The notes beneath the pieces are model-generated. The model did no database searches, was not told the DNA's origin, and was given only the letters and a program-made list of their open reading frames with translations. A DNA stretch of 64,000 bases from Pseudomonas pseudonitroreducens. GTDB lineage: Bacteria; Pseudomonadota; Gammaproteobacteria; Pseudomonadales; Pseudomonadaceae. Positions 23,363 to 33,088 of this stretch are shown here, piece after piece. Within the stretch, counting starts at the first letter, position 1, and every line of letters starts with the position of its first letter. The stretch lies in NCBI RefSeq assembly GCF_021603645.1, contig NZ_BQHJ01000005.1:434001-498000 (forward strand). Reading direction: 5' to 3'. Both the position numbers and the translations under genes were made by a program.

Positions 23363-24424
23363 CTATTGCACCGCCGCCACCGGCTGCGCAGCCAAGTCGC
23401 GGCTGGCGGCGTCCTGCAGCGCCGGGCTGGCCCAGTCGGCGGCCTTGAATTCGCGGCGGATCAGGCCGTAGCTCCTGGCGGCCGTGATGGACGCATCCAG
23501 GCGGCCGAGGAAATCATCGTCCAGCTTCGGTGACAGGACCTTCACCAGCGGACGGCCCTGGAATTCGCTCTTGAAGATCACCGACGGATAATTGGCCTGC
23601 CTGGATACCAGCTCGATGTACGCATCGCGGTTGGCCTCGGCGCTGGCCCACTGCACGGCTTGCAGCTGCACCTTGAGCAGACGCTCGGTGATCTCCGGGT
23701 GGGCGTCGACGAATTCGCCGTTGCCCACCAGCAATGCCTGCAGGGTCCCGGCGCCGCCGAGGTCATGGGTGCTCAGGGGGATTTCCGCCAGGCCCTTGTC
23801 GCGCAGGGCGAACAGGCCGGCCAGGCCCCAGGTGGCGTCGATCTGCTTGGCCGCCAGGGCGGCGAGAGCGGCGCTGAAGTCGAGGTTGATCACCTTCAGG
23901 TCCTTCTCGGAGAGCCCGGCGCTGGCCAGGGCATTGTCGAATGACAGCTGGCTGGCGGTGCCGCGGAAGATGCCCACGCGCTTGCCCTTGAGGTCGGCCA
24001 GGGTCTTGATCCCCGAGCCCGGCTGCACGCCCAGGTAATGGTTGACGCCGCGCGCGGTGGCGGCCAGCACGCGGCTATCCAGCCCGCTGGACTTGCCGAT
24101 GATCGCGGCCAGATCGCCCAGGTAGGCGAAGTCCACCTGGCCGTTGGCGAAGGCTTCGTTGACCACTGGGCCTGCGCCCTTGAAGAAGCTCCATTTCACC
24201 TGGATGCCGTCCTTGGCGAACTCCTTCTCCAGCAACTGGCGGGTATAGAGGATGTCCACCACGCCGCCGCCGGAGTGGTTCTGCCCGGCGCTGACGTCGG
24301 GCACGGCGATGCGGATTTCCTTCAGCGGGTCGGCCGCCTGGGTCACCAGCGGGTAGGCGCCGAGCAGGCCGGCCAGTACTGGCGCAGCGAAGAGGGAGAG
24401 CAATTGTTGGGTGAGGGCCTTCAT
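23363..24424 (-). CDS. atsR: sulfate-ester ABC transporter substrate-binding protein (AtsR-like)
   Basis: 353 aa. The start chosen is the ATG at 24424, preceded on its strand by AGGAGG, because the protein then opens with a clean signal peptide (MKALTQQLL... ending VTQAADP). A longer reading from 24517 would put 31 residues before the signal. It resembles SsuA/TauA-type periplasmic proteins for organosulfur compounds (KEIRIAVPD near the N-terminus, then KSSGLDSRVLAATARG and LKGKRVGIFRGTA). It diverges from a permease, ATPase and arylsulfatase, matching the published P. aeruginosa atsRBC/atsA set for aryl sulfate ester uptake. Expression under sulfate starvation through CysB is expected from that precedent. 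Confidence 0.8.
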   Translation of the reverse strand: MKALTQQLLSLFAAPVLAGLLGAYPLVTQAADPLKEIRIAVPDVSAGQNHSGGGVVDILYTRQLLEKEFAKDGIQVKWSFFKGAGPVVNEAFANGQVDFAYLGDLAAIIGKSSGLDSRVLAATARGVNHYLGVQPGSGIKTLADLKGKRVGIFRGTASQLSFDNALASAGLSEKDLKVINLDFSAALAALAAKQIDATWGLAGLFALRDKGLAEIPLSTHDLGGAGTLQALLVGNGEFVDAHPEITERLLKVQLQAVQWASAEANRDAYIELVSRQANYPSVIFKSEFQGRPLVKVLSPKLDDDFLGRLDASITAARSYGLIRREFKAADWASPALQDAASRDLAAQPVAAVQ

Positions 24425-24681
24425 GGCGCCTGCCTCCTGCAGTAGGGGAGCGCATGCGGCTCCGGCGCCCGCACTAAAGGCATGGGGCTGATCGCCAACA
24501 AAATAATAAAAATTCATTTTTTAGTAATTATTCGAGCTAAGCGAGAGAGCACAAGGCTTCGCGGGCAGATGCCCGGAGGGCATAAAAAATATTCGGCGAA
24601 TGCATTGGATGAGCGCGGGGGCCTTCCCTTAAATGGCCTGTGTTAGCTCATAAATGCATTGATATAACTATTTATATTCCA
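24425..24681. promoter_or_regulatory. AT-rich divergent control region between atsR and atsB
   Basis: This 257-bp gap is clearly poorer in G+C than anything around it. Examples are aaaataataaaaattcatt and the ttagtaattattcg that follows near 24500-24533, and ataactatttatatt just before the atsB start. It must hold promoters for both directions. AT-rich sites are where CysB binds in the cys regulon, so sulfur-starvation control is the natural reading, but I could not pick out a definite CysB site. Confidence 0.6.
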
Positions 24682-26274
24682 ATGAAGAATATCTCGAAGC
24701 CTTATCGCCTTGCTCTTCCCAGTTCTCGCCCGAGGCCTTCCCTTACCGCTGGGCGCGGGTTGGACGCCCTCCTGCCGTGGCTGGTGCCGCTGGCCATTGC
24801 GGCGCTCTGGTGGACCGCCAGCCACCGGCACTGGATGTCCGCGCAGATTCTTCCCACGCCCGAGCTGGTGCTGCAGGCCGGCCGCGAGCTGTTCGCCGGC
24901 GAACTCTGGCAGCAACTGGGCATCAGTCTGAAGCGTCTGCTCTGGGGCCTGCTGGCCGGCATCCTCAGCGGGCTGGCACTGGGCGCCTGGCTCGGCTTCA
25001 GCCGCCGCGCCGAGCGTCTGGTGCTGCCCACCTTCAGTGCCCTGGCGCAGGTTCCGACGCTGGCCTGGATTCCGCTGTTCATGCTGTTCTTCGGCATCGG
25101 CGAGCTGCTCAAGCTGGTGGTGCTGATCAAGGCGATCATCGTGCCGGTGACGCTGCACACCCTGGTGGGCGTGCGCGATGCCCAGCCGCGTCTGCGCGAA
25201 GCCGCCGCCGTGCTGCGCCTGCCGCGCCGGCTGTTGCTGTGGCGGCTGATCCTGCCGGCGGCGCTTCCCGCGTTCCTTACCGGTGTGCGCCTGGCACTGG
25301 CGCAAGGCTGGACTTCGCTGCTGGCCGTGGAGCTGCTGGCCTCCAGCGAAGGCATCGGTTACCTGATGGTGCAGGCGCGGCAACTCTTCATGCTCGACAT
25401 CGTGTTCGTCTGCATCCTGGTCATCGGCCTGGTGGGGGCAGCCATGGACCGTGGCATCCAGGCGCTGGACCGGCACCTGGTGCATTGGCCGCAGCAGGCC
25501 GTCGGCGAGTTTCGCCGCAGTACCTCGGGGCAGGGCTGGCAGCCCTGGCTACTGCCGCTGGCCCTGCTGGTGATCTGGCAGGCGGCGAGCGCGCTGGAGT
25601 GGGTCGATCCGGCGATTCTCGCCAGCCCGGCTTCGGTCGCTCGCGCGCTGTGGAGCGGCCTGCTCGACAACAGCCTGACCGGTGCGCTGCTGGCGAGCCT
25701 GCAACGTACCCTCGGCGGATTGCTGCTCGGCGGCTCGCTGGGCTTCCTGCTCGGCCTGGGGCTGGGCCTGTGGCGCCCGGCGGAACGGCTGCTCGGCCCG
25801 TCCTTCGCCGCACTGCGGCAGGTGGCGATCTTTGCCTGGGTGCCGCTGCTCACCGCCTGGTTCGGCCTGGGCGAACTGGCCAAGGTGGTGTTCGTCGGCC
25901 TGGCTGCGTTCTTCCCGCTGCTGCTGGCGACCCAGCGCGGCATCGCCAGCCTGCCGGCGCAGCTGAGCGAGGCGGCCATCGCCCTGCGCCTCTCGCCCTG
26001 GCAGCGCCTGCGTCGACTGGTACTGCCGGGGGCCGCACCCTCGGTGTTCGCCGGGGTGCGCCTGGCGCTGATCTACGCCTGGCTCGGCACCATCGGCGCC
26101 GAGTACTTCATGCCCTCGGATGGCGGCATCGGCAGCCTGATGATCGGCGCACAACAACTCTTCCGCATGGACCTGGTCGGCGCCGGCATGTTGCTGGTCG
26201 GCCTCACCGGAGCCCTGCTGGCCGCCCTCGGTCAGCACATCGAAGCGCGCGTGACGCGCTGGAGACACGCATGA
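24682..26274 (+). CDS. atsB: double-length ABC transporter permease for sulfate esters (AtsB-like)
   Basis: 530 aa from ATG 24682. A GTG at 24640 would add 14 residues, and neither start has a convincing ribosome site. Two complete permease halves are fused head to tail. Each has its own hydrophobic set and EAA cytoplasmic loop (EAAAVLRLPRRLLLWRLILP at about 185 and EAAIALRLSPWQRLRRLVLP at about 430). Most SsuC/TauC permeases are about 260 aa and work as dimers, so this is a natural single-chain dimer, as reported for AtsB of P. aeruginosa. The stop overlaps the ATPase start (ATGA). Confidence 0.82.
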   Translation: MKNISKPYRLALPSSRPRPSLTAGRGLDALLPWLVPLAIAALWWTASHRHWMSAQILPTPELVLQAGRELFAGELWQQLGISLKRLLWGLLAGILSGLALGAWLGFSRRAERLVLPTFSALAQVPTLAWIPLFMLFFGIGELLKLVVLIKAIIVPVTLHTLVGVRDAQPRLREAAAVLRLPRRLLLWRLILPAALPAFLTGVRLALAQGWTSLLAVELLASSEGIGYLMVQARQLFMLDIVFVCILVIGLVGAAMDRGIQALDRHLVHWPQQAVGEFRRSTSGQGWQPWLLPLALLVIWQAASALEWVDPAILASPASVARALWSGLLDNSLTGALLASLQRTLGGLLLGGSLGFLLGLGLGLWRPAERLLGPSFAALRQVAIFAWVPLLTAWFGLGELAKVVFVGLAAFFPLLLATQRGIASLPAQLSEAAIALRLSPWQRLRRLVLPGAAPSVFAGVRLALIYAWLGTIGAEYFMPSDGGIGSLMIGAQQLFRMDLVGAGMLLVGLTGALLAALGQHIEARVTRWRHA

Positions 26275-27098
26275 ACGCCTTCGCTTCCCCGGCCCTGGTG
26301 AGCTTTCGCCAGGTGGCCAAGAGTTTCCCCGTGGACGGTCGCGAGTTGCAGGCCATCGAACGTTTCGACCTGGAGATCGCCGATGGCGAATTCATCGCCA
26401 TCGTCGGCGCCAGCGGCTGTGGCAAGTCCACGCTGCTGCGTCTGCTGGTAGGGCTCGATCGTGAGTTCCAGGGCGAGATCCGCATTGATGGCGCGCCCAT
26501 CGACGGCATCGGTGGCGAGCGCGGCATCGTGTTCCAGGAGCACCGTCTGTTCCCCTGGCTGACGGTGGAACAGAACGTCGCCCTCGGACTGGTCAACGAA
26601 GCGCTGAGCGAAACCGGCAAGGCCGCGAAGGTTGCCGACTATCTGCAACTGGTGGGCCTGTCCGCCTTTGCCCGAGCCTATCCGCACCAGCTCTCTGGCG
26701 GCATGGCGCAACGCGTGGCGATTGCCCGCGGATTGGTCGCCAGCCCGCGCATCCTGCTGCTGGACGAACCCTTCGGCGCACTGGACGCGCTGACCCGCCA
26801 GCAGTTGCAGGGCGAGTTGTTGCGCATCCGCCAGCGCGAGCGCATCACCACGGTGCTGGTGACCCACGATGTGGAGGAGGCGCTGTTCCTCGCCGACCGC
26901 GTGGTGGTGATGGCCCCGCGACCCGGGCGCATCAAGCGCATTGTCGGGGTGTCGCTGGGGCACCCGCGCGAGCGCGGCGGCTACGACTTCCTGCGCCAGC
27001 GTGAGGCGCTGCTGCACGAGCTGACGGGCGAGGGCGATTACGTCGCGCCGCAGCTCAAGCGGGTAGAGGACCTGCCGTTCGAGTTTCTCGCCTGCTGA
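26271..27098 (+). CDS. atsC: ABC transporter ATPase for sulfate esters (AtsC-like)
   Basis: 275 aa, starting in the 4-nt overlap with atsB. Walker A GASGCGKST (about 43-51), Q-loop (FQEHRLFPW), signature LSGGMAQR, Walker B ILLLDEPFGALD and the H-loop VTHDVEEA are all present. It belongs to the nitrate/taurine/sulfonate (SsuB/TauB) branch by size and motifs. It powers uptake through AtsB with AtsR as receptor. The next gene is arylsulfatase, so the imported sulfate esters are the likely substrates. Confidence 0.85.
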   Translation: MNAFASPALVSFRQVAKSFPVDGRELQAIERFDLEIADGEFIAIVGASGCGKSTLLRLLVGLDREFQGEIRIDGAPIDGIGGERGIVFQEHRLFPWLTVEQNVALGLVNEALSETGKAAKVADYLQLVGLSAFARAYPHQLSGGMAQRVAIARGLVASPRILLLDEPFGALDALTRQQLQGELLRIRQRERITTVLVTHDVEEALFLADRVVVMAPRPGRIKRIVGVSLGHPRERGGYDFLRQREALLHELTGEGDYVAPQLKRVEDLPFEFLAC

Positions 27099-27109
27099 GG
27101 GCACGAGTT

Positions 27110-28876
<1,767 letters not shown>

Positions 28877-29198
28877 AGGCCGGCGTCCCGCCGACCTTTC
28901 CTGCCCGCGGTCTGGCGGGAGGGACGTTGGCACGCATCTGGCGCCACGCATCCGGCACGGAGAAAGCCGGTAGCCGCCCGACTGCCCGGACTGACGGCGG
29001 CACCGGCATGGGCCTCGAGCCGGGCGGGCCAGTTTGCTGCTGTGTCCCACCCGCTCATGCGGGCTCTTCCCTGAGGCCGTCCTGGCGGGCGGCGGACAAG
29101 TCGGCTGCCCTGCAGTTCGATGTCCACCTGTTCCACCTGCGACTCCTCGCGGGGCACCCGGGGATCGGGGACGGGGGTGTCCTGGGATGTTTTCATTC
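28877..29198. other. convergent intergenic region with a possible stem-loop
   Basis: 322 bp between the 3' ends of atsA and the next minus-strand gene. A GC-rich imperfect stem (gtcccgccgacc against ggtctggcgggagggac, about 28885-28925) follows atsA and may help end transcription. It has no U-tract. I see no gene in the remainder. Confidence 0.4.
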
Positions 29199-29576
29199 TC
29201 AGCGCGCATGCCGGGCCTGTTTACCAGCCTGGGCGCGCAGGCGTGCACCGGCCACCACAACCTTGCGCGGCCGGTGGGTCGGGTTCAGCGGGATGAACGT
29301 CTGCAACTCGATACGCTTGAGGAACCATTCGACGTTGACCTCTTCCAGCGGCCCCTCCACGGTCATCAGGTCGCGGCGGATACGCTCCACGAGATCGTTC
29401 AGCAACACGCTGCTGGATTGTTCCGCGTGCTGGATCACACGGGAAATCAGGCGCTTGCCTGCGGTATTGCGCAGGCTGATCAGCAGCGTGCCATCGGGCC
29501 TGGTCGAGAACTGTGGGCGGTAGTCGCGGAACTGCTGGCTGAGATGTTCGATGGCCGTGTCTCGGCAACTGGACAT
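29199..29576 (-). CDS. small conserved hypothetical protein, DUF3509-like
   Basis: 125 aa, starting at 29576 behind GGGAGGG. The segment from about residue 20 to 90 (PDGTLLISLRNTAGKRLISR, a stretch of short helices, then DLVERIRRDLMTVEG) follows the pattern of the small Pseudomonas DUF3509 family. The C-terminus is strongly basic (RPRKVVVAGARLRAQ). No signal peptide or membrane segment. Function unknown. The family call is by pattern only. Confidence 0.65.
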   Translation of the reverse strand: MSSCRDTAIEHLSQQFRDYRPQFSTRPDGTLLISLRNTAGKRLISRVIQHAEQSSSVLLNDLVERIRRDLMTVEGPLEEVNVEWFLKRIELQTFIPLNPTHRPRKVVVAGARLRAQAGKQARHAR

Positions 29577-29980
29577 GATCTTTCCCTCCCGCTGGTTGGC
29601 AAAAGCCAGGGCGCTGGCTTTAGCCTGGAACCTCGCATCAGCCGTGCCACGCCGGGAGAGACTGTTTCATCCGCTTAACAGGTTGTTATTGCAGGGAATC
29701 GCCCAGGCATGCTGGCGATTGGTCATTTGCAGGATGCAAGGTCGCAGCGGCAAAACGCTGGAAAATGCACGGCCAGGCGCTGCCCCAAGCCGTTTGCCAC
29801 AGGACCGGGCCTTCCGTCTGAAATCCGTAACTGTCTCGGTCGACATCGTGACGCCCAGCGCGCCTGCCAGCGCTGGCGATCCGCCTGGAGGCCGCCGCGA
29901 GGCGCAGTGCCTGGGCCAATCGCCAGTATTTCCCTCGCTTGGCCGAGCGGGCAGGGTTTAGCCAGGGAGAGGAGGTGGCC
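29577..29980. other. intergenic region without a recognised gene
   Basis: 404 bp between divergent small genes. It must contain the promoter of the minus-strand DUF3509-like gene and that of the plus-strand gene at 29981. No conserved reading frame with a ribosome site, no clear repeat and no terminator were seen. Confidence 0.4.
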
Positions 29981-30208
29981 ATGACGCAGTTCCGACGCCT
30001 GGATGTGGAAGCGGTGCTCCACGAAGCCTACCCGCTGTTCAATTTCTCCTGCTACCGGGAGGCCGGCGGTCGCTATTCGATTCGCCTCAGCAGCCAACCG
30101 GCAGACATGCCCTCGACCATCGTGGTCGGCATCCATGGCGATGAGCTGAGCAGCGCCGGGCGGGTGCGCAGTCTGGGGCTGGAGCTGATCGACAGCTTCA
30201 TCGACTAG
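29981..30208 (+). CDS. small conserved hypothetical protein, DUF1652-like
   Basis: 75 aa. ATG 29981 is chosen because GGAGAGGAGG stands at ideal distance. The in-frame upstream extension has no such signal. The pattern (LDVEAVLHEAYPLFNFSCYR, then alternating strands and a final SLGLELIDSFID helix) fits the short Pseudomonas DUF1652 proteins. No catalytic motif. Function unknown. Confidence 0.65.
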   Translation: MTQFRRLDVEAVLHEAYPLFNFSCYREAGGRYSIRLSSQPADMPSTIVVGIHGDELSSAGRVRSLGLELIDSFID

Positions 30209-30242
30209 CGTGCGTGCGCCATGCCAGCGCCAGGCGCCTCAC

Positions 30243-30560
30243 TCAGCGTTGCTGGCGGCTGAACGCACAGACCGCCGCCAGCAGGCCCGCGGCCGTCGCC
30301 AGCACTGCCGCAGTCTGCCAGGGGTGTTCACCGGCGTACTCGCCACCCGCGCGTATGGCCCGGCGGCTGCGCTGGATCAGGTGCTCGCTGGTGTCGCGGC
30401 CGTCGGCCACCAGTTCGCGCAGCCTGCTCCTGAAGGCCGGCAATTGTTCCGTCGTCAGCTCGCGGCTGCCGGCCAGCAGGGCTTCGAGGTCGTTTACCAG
30501 GGACTGCAGTTCCTGCACGCCACTCTGGCGGTTGGAGGGGAACCAGCGATAGCTGCCCAT
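30243..30560 (-). CDS. ElaB/YqjD/DUF883 family membrane-anchored protein
   Basis: 105 aa behind AAGGAGA. The body is a charged amphipathic coiled-coil type helix (about 15-75). It is followed by a single C-terminal transmembrane segment (HPWQTAAVLATAAGLLAAV) ending in SRQQR, the hallmark of YqjD/ElaB tail-anchored proteins. In E. coli these associate with ribosomes at the inner membrane in stationary phase. The same role here is inferred from the family. Confidence 0.8.
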   Translation of the reverse strand: MGSYRWFPSNRQSGVQELQSLVNDLEALLAGSRELTTEQLPAFRSRLRELVADGRDTSEHLIQRSRRAIRAGGEYAGEHPWQTAAVLATAAGLLAAVCAFSRQQR

Positions 30561-30916
30561 TCGAGTGTCTCCTTGAGTGTTTGTGAATGAATTTCACCGA
30601 GCCGGCAGCGCCGTTCGCTGTCGCGCTGTGAGGGGGCGTGGCCGCTCTGCGTTGCGCGTTCGCGGATTTGCCGGACCCATTGCAGAGAACCTCCAGGCCT
30701 GCAGGCGTTCACTGATTCTGATGAGTGGAACCTGACGGCCGCTGCCGGGCGTGCTTGAGTGCAAAAGGCGCTCGCCGGCCGTTTTTTGCCATCGTTGGAG
30801 GCTGAGCAGGTGCGACGATTGGTGGCAGCGCGCGGGGGCGCGCAGGGGCGATCGCTTGTGCGAGGATGCCGCCCGCCACGCCATGAGCACTTCAACGAAC
30901 CGGGAGACGACTGCCG
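30561..30916. other. intergenic region without a recognised gene
   Basis: 356 bp between the divergent DUF883-like and GNAT genes. Both promoters should lie here. No repeat family seen elsewhere in the window and no supported reading frame was found. Confidence 0.4.
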
Positions 30917-31366
30917 ATGCTGATCCGTGACTTTCGCGACGACGACATGGAGCGGGTGCTGGATATCTGGCTGCGCGCTTCGCAGCAGGCCCATCACTTC
31001 ATCGATAGCGATTTCTGGCAGCAGCGTCTGCAGGACATGCGCGACGTCTATCTGCCGGCCGCCGCCTCGCGCGTCGTCGAGAGCGACGGCTGCGTGAGCG
31101 GTTTCTACAGCCTGCATGATGGCGCCCTGGCCGCGCTCTTCGTCGCCCCGGAATGCCAGGGCAAGGGGCTGGGCTCGCACCTGCTGAGCGATGCCAAGAT
31201 CCACCTGCCGATGCTGGAACTGGCAGTCTACTCGGCCAATGCCGGCGCGCTGGCGTTCTACCAGCGGCATGGTTTCGAGGTGCTGGAGGAACGCGCGGAC
31301 GAACACACCGGGCATCCCGAGACTCGCATGTCCTGGACCGCACGCCGGGCGGCCTGCGGCTGCTGA
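30917..31366 (+). CDS. GNAT-family N-acetyltransferase, YjaB-like
   Basis: 149 aa. The acetyl-CoA pyrophosphate loop appears as VAPECQGKGLGSHLL (about 76-90), and the C-terminal motif B region as ANAGALAFYQRHGFEV. The N-terminal pattern (RDFRDDDMERVLDIWLRASQQAHHF) resembles E. coli YjaB. Substrate unknown. GGGAG precedes the start. It converges with the Cys-rich gene, with a 14-nt gap. Confidence 0.82.
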   Translation: MLIRDFRDDDMERVLDIWLRASQQAHHFIDSDFWQQRLQDMRDVYLPAAASRVVESDGCVSGFYSLHDGALAALFVAPECQGKGLGSHLLSDAKIHLPMLELAVYSANAGALAFYQRHGFEVLEERADEHTGHPETRMSWTARRAACGC

Positions 31367-31380
31367 GCTACCTCTGCCGG

Positions 31381-31785
31381 CTACCAGAAGCCCCCGGCGT
31401 GCCGGCTGGACGCGTAGTCCAGGTGCAGGGCGAAGGAGCTCTGGAAAAACTCCAGCAGGCGGGTGTCCAGCACCATTTCGTTGAGCGAAGCGAGTGATCC
31501 GATCACCTGCTGCACGTCGGCTTCGGTCTCGCCGCAGCGGTTTTCGTGGCACAGGCGCTGCGTCTGCGGGTCGGCGCTGATGCGGCAGATGCATTCGGCA
31601 TCATGGCAGGAGTGGCGCACCTTCAGGCTCAGCTGCGGCAGGTCGCGGCGGCCATCCAGCAACTCCACGCTGCATTCCAGGCCGTGCTTGCGAGCGAACT
31701 CGCTGGCGCGGGCGAAGACGGGCAGGGCCACTTCCACCAGGGCGCTCTGGTAGGCATTGGCGAAACTCTCGGGGTCAGCGCTCAT
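31381..31785 (-). CDS. hypothetical protein with a central cysteine cluster
   Basis: 134 aa behind AGGAGA. The middle contains CHDAECICR and, after a short spacer, CHENRCGETE: five cysteines with two histidines within about 25 residues. The arrangement could bind a metal such as zinc or an Fe-S centre. The rest is predicted helical with no membrane segment. I do not recognise the family. A metal-binding role is suggested only by the cysteine spacing. Confidence 0.7.
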   Translation of the reverse strand: MSADPESFANAYQSALVEVALPVFARASEFARKHGLECSVELLDGRRDLPQLSLKVRHSCHDAECICRISADPQTQRLCHENRCGETEADVQQVIGSLASLNEMVLDTRLLEFFQSSFALHLDYASSRHAGGFW

Positions 31786-31935
31786 CCACTATCTCCTGTG
31801 CTCATTGCAGCAAACCCGGCACATGGCGGGCCGGGCTAGTGTGATGGACCACGGAAGGTGCAGCTTGCGCGATGCAACGGCGAATTTTCCGCCGAGCGGT
31901 TGCGCGCCCTGGGCGAGTGCTGGCCGCCGGGCGGT

Positions 31936-32553
31936 TCAGGCGACGGCGGGCGCCTCGGCTTCGGCGCGCAACGCCTCGATGACCGCCGGGCGCGCAGCGA
32001 CCGTTTCGCGGAAGTGGCGGATCGCCGGATAAGCCCCGAGGTCGACCTTCAGCTGTTCGGACCAGCCCAGCACGCTGAACAGGTAGGCGTCGGCGATGCT
32101 GAAGCGGTCGCCGAAGGCGTAGCCGCTGGTGGCCAAGGCCTGGTCCAGGTAGCCCAGGCGCCGGGCGAGTTTCGATCGCAGCAGATCCTTCACCGGCTCG
32201 GCTATCGCGCTGTCGAACAGCGGGCTCATCGCCGCGTGCAGTTCGCTGCCGATGAAGTTGAGCTGCGCCTGCAGCAGCGTGCGCTCCAGCGTGCCATTGA
32301 GCGGTGCGAGGCCCGCTTCGGGTCGCTGGTCGGCGAGGTACTGTAGAATTGCCGCGCCCTCGGTGAGCACCGTGTCGTCGGGCAGTTGCAGCGCTGCGAC
32401 GTAGCCCTTCGGGTTGATCTGGTAGAAGTCCCGGCCATCGGCGGTTCGCTTGCTCTGGTTGTTCACGCGTATCAGCGCGAACGGCAGGCCCAGCTCGCGC
32501 AGGATGATGTGCGGGGCGAGTGAGCAGGCATTGGGGGCAAAGTAGAGTTTCAT
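31936..32553 (-). CDS. glutathione S-transferase, beta class
   Basis: 205 aa, starting at 32553. A longer upstream reading lacks homology and a ribosome site. The thioredoxin-fold N-terminus has NACSLAPHI with Cys10, the residue that forms a mixed disulfide with glutathione in beta-class enzymes, and the TEGAAILQYLAD segment that binds the gamma-glutamyl part. The C-terminal helical domain carries SIADAYLFSVLGW. It diverges from an HxlR regulator over a palindrome, suggesting inducible expression by an electrophile or quinone. Substrate unknown. Confidence 0.88.
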   Translation of the reverse strand: MKLYFAPNACSLAPHIILRELGLPFALIRVNNQSKRTADGRDFYQINPKGYVAALQLPDDTVLTEGAAILQYLADQRPEAGLAPLNGTLERTLLQAQLNFIGSELHAAMSPLFDSAIAEPVKDLLRSKLARRLGYLDQALATSGYAFGDRFSIADAYLFSVLGWSEQLKVDLGAYPAIRHFRETVAARPAVIEALRAEAEAPAVA

Positions 32554-32622
32554 CGGGGCAGGCTCTGGCCGGTAAAGGGCGGCCAGTATTGCCGAGCCCG
32601 ATGCAGCGCGTAAGAACGCACT

Positions 32623-32645
32623 TTTTTGTGGCCTGGGCACAAAAA
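32623..32645. promoter_or_regulatory. candidate HxlR operator palindrome
   Basis: TTTTTGTG at 32623-32630 and CACAAAAA at 32638-32645 are perfect 8-bp inverted arms around a 7-bp spacer. The site is 19 bp before the hxlR-type start and 70 bp from the GST start. Its symmetry and position suit a dimeric winged-helix regulator controlling both genes. Confidence 0.65.
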
Positions 32646-32663
32646 GGTTACCGGGAAGTAGCG

Positions 32664-32993
32664 ATGAAGAAGAACGTTTCGGGCTGTTCAGTCGAGGAAG
32701 CCATGCGCGTGATCGGCGGCCGCTGGCGCCTGTTGCTGGTGTCGTACCTGCTTGAGGGCAGCAAGCGCTTCAACGAGTTGCGGCGTGACATGCCGGAGAT
32801 ATCCCAGCGCATTCTCACGGCCGAACTCCGGGCACTGGAGGACGCGGGGCTGGTGATTCGCACGGTCTATCCCGACGTTCCGCCACGGGTGGAGTATTGC
32901 CTCAGCGCCGACGGTGACCGACTGCGCCCGGTAGTGGAGGTCATCAGGACCTTCGGCCTGTGGCTCAAGGCGCGGCCCGTGGAGCGCGGCTGA
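32664..32993 (+). CDS. HxlR-family winged-helix transcriptional regulator
   Basis: 109 aa, the normal family length, from ATG 32664 with GGGAAG upstream. The family signature is complete: CSVEEAMRVIGGRWRLLLV, then FNELRRDMPEISQRILTAEL (recognition helix region), then GLVIRTVYPDVPPRVEYCLS (wing). Cys9 and Cys77 (in EYCLS) could sense oxidants or electrophiles, as in several HxlR proteins. It probably regulates the divergent GST and itself through the palindrome between them. Confidence 0.88.
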   Translation: MKKNVSGCSVEEAMRVIGGRWRLLLVSYLLEGSKRFNELRRDMPEISQRILTAELRALEDAGLVIRTVYPDVPPRVEYCLSADGDRLRPVVEVIRTFGLWLKARPVERG

Positions 32994-33088
32994 AAGCCGG
33001 CCAGGCAGCGCGGCACGCCGTCTGGCGGCAGGTGCGGTGGCGCGCTCGCGCCTATGCTTTGCTGCAATGAGCCAGGAGAGCCGACTGC

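Noticed and set aside
24777-26270. Apparent long N-terminal extension of the atsC frame running through atsB
   Set aside because: The ATPase domain and a proper start overlap (ATGA at 26271) define the gene. The upstream part is an out-of-frame shadow of the permease.
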